The position numbers and the translations under genes were made by a program. A stretch of 6,491 bases of DNA from Pseudomonadota bacterium (lineage in GTDB: Bacteria > Pseudomonadota > Gammaproteobacteria > Burkholderiales > Burkholderiaceae_D), in NCBI GenBank assembly GCA_023420795.1, contig JAEZVM010000370.1, positions 1 to 6,491 on the forward strand. Direction: 5' to 3'. Under the pieces are notes generated by a model. That model had not been told where the DNA came from. It was given only the letters and a program-made list of their open reading frames with translations, and did no database searches. Below are positions 1 to 6,147 of this stretch, piece after piece; positions within the stretch are counted from its first letter, which is position 1, and each line of letters starts with the position of its first letter.

Positions 1-324
1 GTCGTCCGGCGGACGCACGCGGTATTCCTGCGGCTCCGGATACATGTCCTTTTCGGTCGGCGCAAACAGCACGTACACGCCTTCCTTTTCCAGTTTTTCG
101 ACGTCGGCCTGGAATGTGCGTGGATACTTGTCGAAATCCTCGTTCGGCCCGAACTGCAGCCGGTTGACGAAGATCGACGCGACCACCGGGTCGCCATGCT
201 TGCGCGCCAGTCGCATCAGCGACAGATGGCCTTCATGCAGATTGCCCATGGTGGGCACGAATGCAGTGCGCAGTTGGCCGCGCAGCTGGTCGCGCAGTTC
301 TTCGATGGAGGAAATGATTTTCAT
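1..324 (-). CDS. panC: Pantothenate synthetase PanC, N-terminal 108 residues (cut by window edge)
   Basis: PanC is the cytoplasmic enzyme that joins D-pantoate and beta-alanine using ATP, through a pantoyl-adenylate, to make pantothenate for coenzyme A. The visible part begins MKIISSIEEL and shows the family's nucleotide-binding signature PTMGNLHEGH (residues 24-33, with the HxGH element HEGH at 30-33) and the pantoate-site block FVNRLQFGPNEDFDKYPRT (52-70). Full-length PanC is about 280 residues, so roughly 170 C-terminal residues lie beyond position 1. The ATG at 322-324 is chosen because the protein then starts just ahead of the usual first beta strand; AAGG lies 7 bases upstream as a modest ribosome site. 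It follows scpA on the same strand after 62 bases and is probably the last or next-to-last gene of that operon; panD often follows in relatives, but it is not in view. The identification is secure. Confidence 0.96.
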   Translation of the reverse strand, partial: MKIISSIEELRDQLRGQLRTAFVPTMGNLHEGHLSLMRLARKHGDPVVASIFVNRLQFGPNEDFDKYPRTFQADVEKLEKEGVYVLFAPTEKDMYPEPQEYRVRPPDD

Positions 325-370
325 GAAACAGCCTTGCTACGTAAATTGCCGGCAAGCGGCGGATAGAATC

Positions 371-397
371 AGGTGGATTAGGCGGGTTAGGCAGGTG
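371..397. repeat. Three imperfect 9-bp tandem copies spanning the scpA stop
   Basis: On the plus strand the units are AGGTGGATT (371-379), AGGCGGGTT (380-388) and AGGCAGGTG (389-397). They straddle the end of scpA. Because the period is a multiple of three, the repeat places further stop codons in the scpA frame behind the real one: TAA at 389-387, TAA at 380-378 and TGA at 371-369. The copies are imperfect, differing at two to four of nine positions. Slippage duplication of the stop region is a plausible origin, but this is inference. Confidence 0.55.
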
Positions 398-1265
398 AGT
401 AGGCCAGTCGGACATAGATCGGCGCAAACGCTTCCGCCTGCGTGATCTCGATCAGGGTTTCCTTCGCCAGCTCCAGCAGCGCGATGAAGTTCACCACCAC
501 CACCGGTACACCGCGCGACGGATCGAACAGGTCGGCGAACTCGACGAACTTCGCGGTTTGCAGGCGACGCAGGATGCTCGTCATGTGTTCGCGCACCGAC
601 AGTTCCTCTCGGGTGATCGTATGGTGCTGCGTGAGCTTGGCGCGCTTGAGAATGTCGCTCCAGACTGCCTGCAGTTCGTTGATGCCGACTTCCGGCCAGC
701 GGGTAACCATGCTCTGCTCGATGAAAATCTGCGCGCGCACATAGTCGCGGCCGAGCTGCGGCAGCTTGTCGATCTGCTGCGCGGCGAGTTTCATCTGTTC
801 GTATTCCAGCAGGCGGCGCACCAGTTCGGCGCGCGGGTCTTCAGCTTCCTCGCCGGTATCGGCCTTCTTCACCGGCAGCAGCATGCGCGATTTGATCTCG
901 ATGAGCATCGCTGCCATCAGCAGGTATTCCGCTGCCAGTTCGAGATTGCGCACGCGGATCTGATCGACGTATTCGAGATACTGGCGCGTCACCTGCGCCA
1001 TCGGAATGTCGAGGATGTTGAAGTTCTGCTTGCGGATCAGGTACAGCAGCAGGTCGAGCGGGCCTTGGAACGCTTCGAGGAAGACTTCCAGCGCATCCGG
1101 CGGAATGTACAGGTCCGTCGGCAGCTTGAACAGCGGTTCGCCGTACAGCTTTGCGTATGCCATGCCGTCGATCACATCCGGTGTCGAGTCCGGCTGCCCC
1201 GCAAGCGCCAGCTCTGGAGCGTCCGGCGGCAAGTGCGCAAGCAGCGCGTCCTGCTGCGTGGTCAT
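387..1265 (-). CDS. scpA: Segregation and condensation protein A (ScpA kleisin)
   Basis: ScpA is the kleisin subunit of the SMC-ScpA-ScpB condensin-like complex that compacts and helps segregate the chromosome; its N-terminal part binds the SMC neck and its C-terminal winged helix binds the SMC head. The 292-residue product carries the family's N-terminal block FQGPLDLLLYLIRKQNFNIL (residues 66-85), the helix AAEYLLMAAMLIEIKSRMLL (111-130), an acidic linker (136-145) and a C-terminal winged-helix region (about 220-292). About 55 residues precede the kleisin core, including YGEPLFKLPTDLYIPPDALE (41-60), a leader I recognise from other betaproteobacterial ScpA proteins. The ATG at 1265 is preferred over an in-frame ATG at 1358, which would overlap DUF3460 by 91 bases and add arginine-rich residues of shadow type. 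The start lies two bases after the DUF3460 stop, which suggests translational coupling. No scpB or smc gene is in the window. Confidence 0.94.
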   Translation of the reverse strand: MTTQQDALLAHLPPDAPELALAGQPDSTPDVIDGMAYAKLYGEPLFKLPTDLYIPPDALEVFLEAFQGPLDLLLYLIRKQNFNILDIPMAQVTRQYLEYVDQIRVRNLELAAEYLLMAAMLIEIKSRMLLPVKKADTGEEAEDPRAELVRRLLEYEQMKLAAQQIDKLPQLGRDYVRAQIFIEQSMVTRWPEVGINELQAVWSDILKRAKLTQHHTITREELSVREHMTSILRRLQTAKFVEFADLFDPSRGVPVVVVNFIALLELAKETLIEITQAEAFAPIYVRLAYSPA

Positions 1266-1267
1266 TC

Positions 1268-1474
1268 TTACTTGGTCTGATAGACGTATGGCTGCTGCTT
1301 CACGCGGGATTCCCTGGCGCGCTTGGTGGCGTCCAGATCGATCGGCGCCTTGTCCCACAGCAGGGCGCGGCCTTCGCGCTGGCGCTGTTCGATTCCCGGG
1401 TCCTTCTGCTTCATCTCGTTGAAGAACTTGGTGATTTCGGATTGGTAGGCAGTAGCTTGCTTGCTGAATTTCAT
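1268..1474 (-). CDS. DUF3460 family small protein
   Basis: This is a 68-residue, charged and soluble protein with no signal peptide or membrane segment. It contains the conserved core I associate with the DUF3460 family: YQSEITKFFNEMKQKDP (residues 10-26), the block QREGRALLWDKAPIDL (32-47) and the ending QPYVYQTK. The family occurs mainly in betaproteobacteria and has no assigned function. The predicted shape is a short amphipathic N-terminal helix followed by an extended, Arg/Gln/Lys-rich tail. It is the first gene of a probable DUF3460-scpA-panC operon: its stop (1268-1270) is two bases from the scpA start. The ATG at 1474 has no clear ribosome site ahead of it. A TAAAAT box lies 32 bases upstream. 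A role connected with ScpA is only a guess from position. Confidence 0.88.
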   Translation of the reverse strand: MKFSKQATAYQSEITKFFNEMKQKDPGIEQRQREGRALLWDKAPIDLDATKRARESRVKQQPYVYQTK

Positions 1475-1501
1475 GATGTGGGTGGCCCAGTAAAAAGCAG
1501 G

Positions 1502-1537
1502 CGCTATTTTACCCCGTCTTCATGGCCATTCAGTCAA
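1502..1537 (-). promoter_or_regulatory. Candidate promoter of the DUF3460-scpA-panC operon
   Basis: On the minus strand there is a TTGACT element at 1537-1532 and a TAAAAT element at 1511-1506, followed by AGCG (1505-1502). Each hexamer differs from the sigma-70 consensus at one base, but the 20-base spacer is longer than the usual 16-18. Either the -35 match is fortuitous or the promoter relies mainly on the -10 box. It lies in the 122-base gap between the SulP stop and DUF3460, so it would let the scpA operon be transcribed separately from the transporter. The same TAAAATRGCG box occurs ahead of metG. Confidence 0.4.
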
Positions 1538-1596
1538 ACGAAACTGCAAATGCTGTCGGGTGAAAAGGTGATTGTCAGTCAGGCAATGCCGGCACT

Positions 1597-3282
1597 TCAG
1601 CCCGCGAGTACATTGGCTCGCATCACTGCCTGCCGCAGGTCGTCGAGGCAGTTTTCGGCGCCCAGCCGTTCGAGGAAGCCGGTGCGTCGCATCAGGCTGA
1701 GCGGCTGATGATTGGCGCCGCAAATGACCAACTGGCAGCCGTGCTTGAGCAGTGTCCTGTGAACGGTCTCCAGCGCATCAAGCCCGGTCGTATCCAGATT
1801 GATCAGCTGATGCAGCTCCAGCACCATGGCCTTTTTCGGCAAAGAGCCGGGCGCGATCAGGCTTTCCATCTTTCCGACCGTGCCGAAGAACAGCGATCCG
1901 AACAGTGAATAGACCGTGACGCCGGCGGCTGGCGGCACTGGCAGCATAGCCGGTGCAAGCACTTCGATGCGCGTCAGGCTGGAAACGCGGTAGATGAAGA
2001 AGATGCAGGCCAGCACTAGCCCGACTTCGACCGCAGCCGTCAGGTCGATGATGACGGTAAGCAGGAAGGTTGCGATGACCAGAATCCGGTAATTCAGCGA
2101 GAAATGCACCAGCCGCAGGAACTCATGCCATTCGCCCATGTTGAACGCGACATGCAGCAGGATCGCGGCCAGCGCTGCTAGCGGCACGTTCTTCGCCAGT
2201 GGCGCGGCGATCAGCACGATCGCCAGCAGCGCCAGTGAATGCACTATGCCAGCCACCGGCGAACTCGCGCCGGTGCGGATGTTGGTGACGGTGCGGGCGA
2301 TGGTGCCGGTGGCGGGAATGCCGCCGAAGAAGGGTACGGTGAAATTGGCGATGCCCTGTGCCATCAGTTCCTGGTTCGGATCGTGGCGGTCACCGGTCAG
2401 ATTGTCGGCGACCCGTGCGCACAACAACGACTCGATCGCGCAGAGCAGGGCAATCGTTACCGTCGGTGCAAGCAGCTGCTTGACCAGATCCCAGCTGAAG
2501 TTCGGCAGGCTGAAGCTCGGCAGCGCCTGCGGCACGCCGCCGAACTTGGAGCCGATGGTTTCTACCGGCAGATGGAACAGGCTGACCGCCAGCGTGCTCA
2601 GTACCAGCACGACGATCGGGCTGGGCACCGGTTTCAGCAGTCGCACCAAGCGCGGAAAACGGGGCGCCGTCCGGTCCGGATTGGGGCGGAATACCGCAGG
2701 CCAGCCGAACAGGATCGCAAGCGAAGCGGCCGCGATCGCAAGCGTGACGAAATTCACGGTATGCAGATTGGCTGCCAGTATCTCGATCTGCGCGAAGAAG
2801 TCGCCCGGCATCTTGTCGATCGCGAGGCCGAAGAAATCCTTCAGCTGCGACAGCGCGATCAGCACCGCGATGCCGTTAGTGAAGCCGATCACGATAGGCA
2901 CCGGTATGTAACGGATCAGCGAGCCTAGGCGGAACATCCCCATCGCGAACAGCAGCATACCGGCGAAGATTGTGGAGATCAGCAGGTTGGCGAGACCGTA
3001 TTTCTCGATGATGCCGTAGATGACGACGATGAATGCGCCGGCCGGTCCGCCGATCTGCACGCGGGAGCCGCCCAGCGCGGCGATCAGGAAGCCGCCGATG
3101 ATGGCGGTGAATATGCCGGCTTCCGGCTTGGTGCCGGAGGCGATCGCAAATGCCATTGCCAGCGGAAGCGCGACCACGCCGACAGTCAGGCCGGCGCTGA
3201 CATCCTGCAGGAAGCGGGTTCGGTCATATCCCTTGAGAGAGTCGATCAGGCGTGGGCGGAAGTTCATGCTGGACAGACTCAT
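1597..3282 (-). CDS. SulP/SLC26 family anion transporter with C-terminal STAS domain
   Basis: This is an inner-membrane secondary transporter for anions. Bacterial relatives move sulfate, bicarbonate or C4-dicarboxylates (DauA/YchM); the substrate here cannot be read from sequence. The 561-residue product opens with the typical first helix VGVVALPLAMAFAIASG (34-50), has a GGPAGAF stretch (78-84) at the substrate-site helix, about 12-14 hydrophobic segments between 28 and 433, and the family block FFGGIPATGTIARTVTNIRT (318-337). Glu284 in CAIESLL sits at the helix-8 position where many proton-coupled SulP proteins keep an acidic residue. A cytoplasmic STAS domain fills about 450-555, with the signature LINLDTTGLDALE (493-505). 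The ATG at 3282 is chosen because GAGGAGAGG lies 9 bases upstream; an in-frame ATG at 3318 would add 12 polar residues and has no good ribosome site. Neighbours are not functionally related, and no carbonic anhydrase or sulfur-assimilation gene is in view. Confidence 0.92.
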   Translation of the reverse strand: MSLSSMNFRPRLIDSLKGYDRTRFLQDVSAGLTVGVVALPLAMAFAIASGTKPEAGIFTAIIGGFLIAALGGSRVQIGGPAGAFIVVIYGIIEKYGLANLLISTIFAGMLLFAMGMFRLGSLIRYIPVPIVIGFTNGIAVLIALSQLKDFFGLAIDKMPGDFFAQIEILAANLHTVNFVTLAIAAASLAILFGWPAVFRPNPDRTAPRFPRLVRLLKPVPSPIVVLVLSTLAVSLFHLPVETIGSKFGGVPQALPSFSLPNFSWDLVKQLLAPTVTIALLCAIESLLCARVADNLTGDRHDPNQELMAQGIANFTVPFFGGIPATGTIARTVTNIRTGASSPVAGIVHSLALLAIVLIAAPLAKNVPLAALAAILLHVAFNMGEWHEFLRLVHFSLNYRILVIATFLLTVIIDLTAAVEVGLVLACIFFIYRVSSLTRIEVLAPAMLPVPPAAGVTVYSLFGSLFFGTVGKMESLIAPGSLPKKAMVLELHQLINLDTTGLDALETVHRTLLKHGCQLVICGANHQPLSLMRRTGFLERLGAENCLDDLRQAVMRANVLAG

Positions 3283-3290
3283 TCGCGCTT

Positions 3291-3300
3291 TCCTCTCCTC
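3291..3300 (-). promoter_or_regulatory. Strong ribosome binding site that decides the SulP start
   Basis: The minus strand reads GAGGAGAGGA here, a long match to the 16S rRNA tail. The inner GAGG ends 9 bases before the ATG at 3282, and the GGAG ends 12 bases before it. It lies inside the reading frame if the upstream ATG at 3318 is used, which argues for 3282 as the true start. Confidence 0.7.
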
Positions 3301-3325
3301 GTTGTTCTTGCCGTGCATCGTTGTA

Positions 3326-3343
3326 CCGGAGGGCGTGCTCCGG
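3326..3343 (-). other. Perfect 6-bp stem-loop in the SulP leader
   Basis: CCGGAG at 3326-3331 pairs with CTCCGG at 3338-3343 around a 6-base loop, in the 147-base gap between the GNAT gene and the SulP gene. It ends 7 bases before the in-frame ATG at 3318 and would be in the 5' untranslated leader of the transporter mRNA. No T-run follows on either strand, so it is not a typical intrinsic terminator. Its function is unknown, and chance is possible in GC-rich DNA. Confidence 0.4.
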
Positions 3344-3374
3344 GCGAGGCAGGCATTTATCTTGTTGGAGAGTT

Positions 3375-3404
3375 ATTGTGCGCCCGACAGGGCTGGCCTG
3401 CCAA
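3375..3404 (-). promoter_or_regulatory. Candidate sigma-70 promoter of the SulP gene
   Basis: On the minus strand TTGGCA (3404-3399, one mismatch to TTGACA) and CACAAT (3380-3375, two mismatches to TATAAT) are separated by 18 bases. Transcription would begin near 3368 and give a leader of about 85 bases containing the 3326-3343 hairpin. The match is moderate and rests on pattern only. Confidence 0.35.
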
Positions 3405-3429
3405 GCACTTGAAGTCGGTCTGAGGAGAA

Positions 3430-3909
3430 TCAGTATCCGAGCAGCCGGCGCATCACAGTTGGCGTGGGCTCCAGCGGATTGGCGTGCGTGTATTCCAGTT
3501 CCGGCGCCAGTTCGAATCCGAACGCCGCGTACAGGTCGAGCAGCCGCGCCTGATCTGCTCGCACCGCAAGGCGCAGCTCCCTGACATCAGACGCCTGCGC
3601 GCGGTGGATCACCGCTTCCAGCAGGTGTTGCGACAGATGCTCGCCGCGATGCTGCGGCACCACACCCATGCGCATGATTTCCCAGATGCCCGCTTCGCCG
3701 TCGAGCGGTGTCCAGCGGGTCGAACCGATGGGCCGCTCCTGCTTGAGCAGGATGAAGCCGCCTCCTGCCTGCAAGTCCTGCAGGACGCGCTCCACGCTCT
3801 CGCTGTGGCCGCTTGAACTTGCGGCCACCTTGTTCGCCCATGCCGCGCGTGTCAGCTCGGCGATCATCAACGCGTCATCGAGGCTGGCTTCGCGAACGAC
3901 GATGCTCAT
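3430..3909 (-). CDS. GNAT-family N-acetyltransferase, substrate unknown
   Basis: The 159-residue protein has the Gcn5-related acetyltransferase layout: an N-terminal strand and helix (IVVREASLDDALMIAELTRA, residues 3-22), a central strand with the acetyl-CoA loop (EIMRMGVVPQHRGEHLSQHL, 77-96), a long helix (LSQHLLEAVIHRAQA) and the C-terminal motif LYAAFGF (126-132). GNAT enzymes move an acetyl group from acetyl-CoA to an amine on a protein, metabolite or antibiotic; nothing here identifies the acceptor. The loop fits Q/R-x-x-G-x-G/A except for its last position, which is His91. It starts 40 bases after the metG stop on the same strand, so it is probably co-transcribed with metG. The ATG at 3909 gives the expected start right before the first strand, with only a weak AGAGAG ribosome site. 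The length is normal for a single-domain GNAT. Confidence 0.87.
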   Translation of the reverse strand: MSIVVREASLDDALMIAELTRAAWANKVAASSSGHSESVERVLQDLQAGGGFILLKQERPIGSTRWTPLDGEAGIWEIMRMGVVPQHRGEHLSQHLLEAVIHRAQASDVRELRLAVRADQARLLDLYAAFGFELAPELEYTHANPLEPTPTVMRRLLGY

Positions 3910-3949
3910 GGACTCTCTATCTGAAAGGCGCAGCCGGTCTCTGCCATGC

Positions 3950-6010
3950 TCAGCGTACCCGCATGCCCGGCTCGGCGCCCGGCCACGGATTCAGCACATA
4001 GATGCCGGGATTGCTCTTTTCATCCGCTGCGGAAGCGGCCAGCACCATGCCCTCCGATACACCGAACTTCATCTTGCGCGGCGCGAGGTTAGCGACCATC
4101 ACGGTCAGCTTCCCGACCAGGTCTTCCGGCTTGTACGAGGATTTGATGCCAGAGAACACGTTGCGGGTACGGCCTTCGCCCACATCGAGCGTCAGGCGCA
4201 GCAGCTTGTCGGAACCTTCGACGTGTTCACAGTTGACGATCTTTGCAATGCGCAGATCGATCTTGGTGAAGTCGTCAATCTTGATTTCAGGCGCAATGGC
4301 CTCGATCGCATCATTGACTGTGGCCGCGGCAGGTGCGGCATCGGTGGGCGGCTCGAACAGCGCATCCAGCATCTTCGGATCGACTCGCGTCATCAGATGC
4401 TCGAACGTGCCGATGGAACCAGGCATCGCCTGCAAATCCGCCCAGGTCAGCTGGCGCTCGATGCCGAACAGGGTCGAAACCTTGCGTGCCAGCGCCGGCA
4501 GGATCGGCGCAAGATAAATCGTCAGGCAATAGAACGAGCGCAGCAGGTTGCTGCACACGTCCTGCAGTTCCTGGTTGTTGGCCGGATCCTTCGCCAGTTC
4601 CCACGGCTTCTTGGTATCGACATACTGGTTGACCTCGTCGGCCAGCGCCATGATCTGTCGAATCGCCTTGCCATATTCGCGTGCCTCGAACGCTTCCCTG
4701 ATCGCTTCTTCGTGTTCGCCGAAACGCAGGCGCCAGGTCATTGCGCCTTCGCCGGTGACCGGATCGCTCAGCTTGCCGTCAAAGCGCTTGCTGATGAAGC
4801 CGGCCGCGCGGCTGGCGATGTTGACGTATTTGCCGATCAGATCGGAATTCACGCGCGAGACGAAATCGTCTGGATTGAAATCGACATCTTCCACCTTCGC
4901 ATTCAGCTTCGCCGCAATGTAGTAGCGTAGCCATTCCGGGTTCATGCCGATGTCGAGATAGCGCAGCGGCGAGATGCCTGTGCCGCGCGACTTCGACATC
5001 TTTTCGCCGGATACGGTGATGAAGCCGTGCACGAACACATTGTTCGGGACCTTGAAGCCGGCAAACTTCAGCATTGCCGGCCAGAACAGCGTATGGAAGT
5101 AGATGATGTCTTTGCCGATGAAGTGGTACTGCTCGGTGGACTGATCCTCCATGAAGGTCTTGTAATCGCGGCCTGTCTTGTCGAAATAGTTCTTCAGCGA
5201 CGCGAGGTAGCCGACCGGCGCATCCAGCCACACGTAAAAATATTTACCCGGCGCATCCGGAATCTCGATGCCAAAGTAGGGCGCATCGCGGCTGATGTCC
5301 CAGTCGCCCAAGCCCTCGTCGCCTTCCAGCCATTCCTTCGCCTTGTTCACGACTTCAGGCTGCAGGCGGTTCGGCGCCTGCGTCCATTCGCGCAGGAATT
5401 CCACGCATTTCGGATTCGACAACTGGAAGAAATAGTGTTCCGACGATTTCAGCACCGGTGTTGCGCCCGACAGCGTGGAGTACGGACTCTTCAGGTCGGT
5501 CGGTGCGTACACCGCGCTGCACACCTCGCAGGAATCGCCGTACTGGTCCTTGGCGCCGCATTTCGGGCATTCGCCCTTGATGTAGCGGTCCGGCAGGAAC
5601 ATGTTCTTGACCGGGTCGAAGAACTGTTCGATGGTCTTGGTGGTGATCAGCTTTGCATCGTCACGCAGGCGACGATAAATCTCCTGCGACAATTCATGGT
5701 TTTCCGGCGCATCGGTGGAATGCCAGTTGTCGAAGCTGATATGAAAACCGTCCAGATACTGCTTGCGGCCGGCGGCGATCTTCGCGACGAATTCCTGCGG
5801 TGTCACGCCAGCCTTTTCCGCTGCGATCATGATCGGCGCGCCATGCGCATCGTCGGCACCGACGAAATGCACCTCGTTGCCTTGCATTCGCTGAAACCGC
5901 ACCCAGATGTCAGCCTGGATATATTCCATGATATGGCCGATGTGGAATGCGCCGTTGGCATACGGCAGGGCGGTAGTCACGAACAGCTTGCGGTGCGGTG
6001 TGGTGCTCAT
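3950..6010 (-). CDS. metG: Methionyl-tRNA synthetase MetG with C-terminal tRNA-binding domain
   Basis: MetRS charges tRNA-Met with methionine in the cytoplasm using ATP. This 686-residue class I synthetase shows the HIGH motif (residues 23-26) inside ALPYANGAFHIGH, a zinc knuckle in the connective domain with four cysteines (C148, C151, C161, C164), the substrate-site segment YVWLDAPVGY (259-268), and KMSKS at 337-341. The anticodon-binding helical domain follows (about 390-550, with VNIASRAAGF and KKPWELAKD). An Ala/Pro-rich linker (about 553-572) leads to a C-terminal EMAPII/Trbp111-like tRNA-binding domain (573-686: FTKIDLRIAKI, then NLAPRKMKFGVSEGM). This is the full E. coli-like long form, similar in length (E. 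coli about 677). The ATG at 6010 places HIGH at the usual depth; no clear ribosome site precedes it. It is divergent from apbC/mrp, an arrangement also known in E. coli, and is followed by the GNAT gene. No key residue is missing. Confidence 0.98.
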   Translation of the reverse strand: MSTTPHRKLFVTTALPYANGAFHIGHIMEYIQADIWVRFQRMQGNEVHFVGADDAHGAPIMIAAEKAGVTPQEFVAKIAAGRKQYLDGFHISFDNWHSTDAPENHELSQEIYRRLRDDAKLITTKTIEQFFDPVKNMFLPDRYIKGECPKCGAKDQYGDSCEVCSAVYAPTDLKSPYSTLSGATPVLKSSEHYFFQLSNPKCVEFLREWTQAPNRLQPEVVNKAKEWLEGDEGLGDWDISRDAPYFGIEIPDAPGKYFYVWLDAPVGYLASLKNYFDKTGRDYKTFMEDQSTEQYHFIGKDIIYFHTLFWPAMLKFAGFKVPNNVFVHGFITVSGEKMSKSRGTGISPLRYLDIGMNPEWLRYYIAAKLNAKVEDVDFNPDDFVSRVNSDLIGKYVNIASRAAGFISKRFDGKLSDPVTGEGAMTWRLRFGEHEEAIREAFEAREYGKAIRQIMALADEVNQYVDTKKPWELAKDPANNQELQDVCSNLLRSFYCLTIYLAPILPALARKVSTLFGIERQLTWADLQAMPGSIGTFEHLMTRVDPKMLDALFEPPTDAAPAAATVNDAIEAIAPEIKIDDFTKIDLRIAKIVNCEHVEGSDKLLRLTLDVGEGRTRNVFSGIKSSYKPEDLVGKLTVMVANLAPRKMKFGVSEGMVLAASAADEKSNPGIYVLNPWPGAEPGMRVR

Positions 6011-6037
6011 TTGGCAATGCTTGTATTAAGGGAAAAC

Positions 6038-6047
6038 CGCCATTTTA
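6038..6047 (-). promoter_or_regulatory. Candidate -10 box of the metG promoter
   Basis: The minus strand reads TAAAATGGCG, with TAAAAT at 6047-6042, one mismatch to TATAAT. Transcription would start near 6035 and leave a short leader of about 25 bases. No convincing -35 hexamer lies 16-18 bases upstream; that region is the GC-rich palindrome at 6056-6065. The box matches the one before DUF3460 at nine of ten positions and has the same distance to the start codon. Confidence 0.45.
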
Positions 6048-6122
6048 GCAGTGCGGGCGCGCGCCTCGCAGGTATCCGGCAGCAAACCGAGGGGCCGACC
6101 GCAGCAGTGAATTGGTTTAGAC

Positions 6123-6132
6123 TGTTGCAACA
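6123..6132. promoter_or_regulatory. Perfect 10-bp palindrome upstream of apbC
   Basis: TGTTGCAACA is self-complementary over all ten bases and ends 5 bases before the apbC ribosome site. Its position just downstream of a weak -10-like TAGACT (6118-6123) would suit an operator, but the site matches no regulator consensus that I recognise. It could be chance. Confidence 0.2.
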
Positions 6133-6137
6133 AATTC

Positions 6138-6143
6138 AGGAGA
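6138..6143 (+). promoter_or_regulatory. Ribosome binding site of apbC
   Basis: AGGAGA lies 4 bases before the ATG at 6148, with the GGAG core 5 bases away. This is the clearest ribosome site in the window after that of the SulP gene, and it supports the chosen apbC start. Confidence 0.75.
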
Positions 6144-6147
6144 TGTA

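Noticed and set aside
558..1280. Plus-strand open frame (240 codons) opposite scpA
   Set aside because: The translation is His/Arg/Gln-rich, typical of an antisense frame of a GC-rich gene; scpA on the minus strand has clear family motifs.
1266..1358. Upstream in-frame ATG that would lengthen ScpA by 31 residues
   Set aside because: It lies inside DUF3460 in another frame, and the added residues do not resemble ScpA. The ATG at 1265 follows the DUF3460 stop directly.
2138..2928. Two overlapping plus-strand open frames opposite the SulP gene
   Set aside because: Both are antisense to conserved transporter sequence, have low-complexity Ser/Ala- or Arg/Gln-rich translations and show no start signals.
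3382..3393. GCCC-GACA-GGGC inverted repeat after the GNAT gene as a terminator
   Set aside because: The stem is only 4 bp and there is no following T-run on either strand. It lies within the candidate promoter spacer and is weaker than expected for a terminator.
3668..4930. Long plus-strand open frame (420 codons) opposite metG and the GNAT gene
   Set aside because: It lies antisense to two well-identified genes, has an Arg/His/Asp-rich translation with no recognisable domain, and is explained by GC-rich codon use on the other strand.
6095..6123. Sigma-70 promoter for apbC (CCGACC ... TAGACT)
   Set aside because: The hexamers match the consensus at only three and four of six positions. A promoter must exist in this gap, but I cannot place it with confidence.
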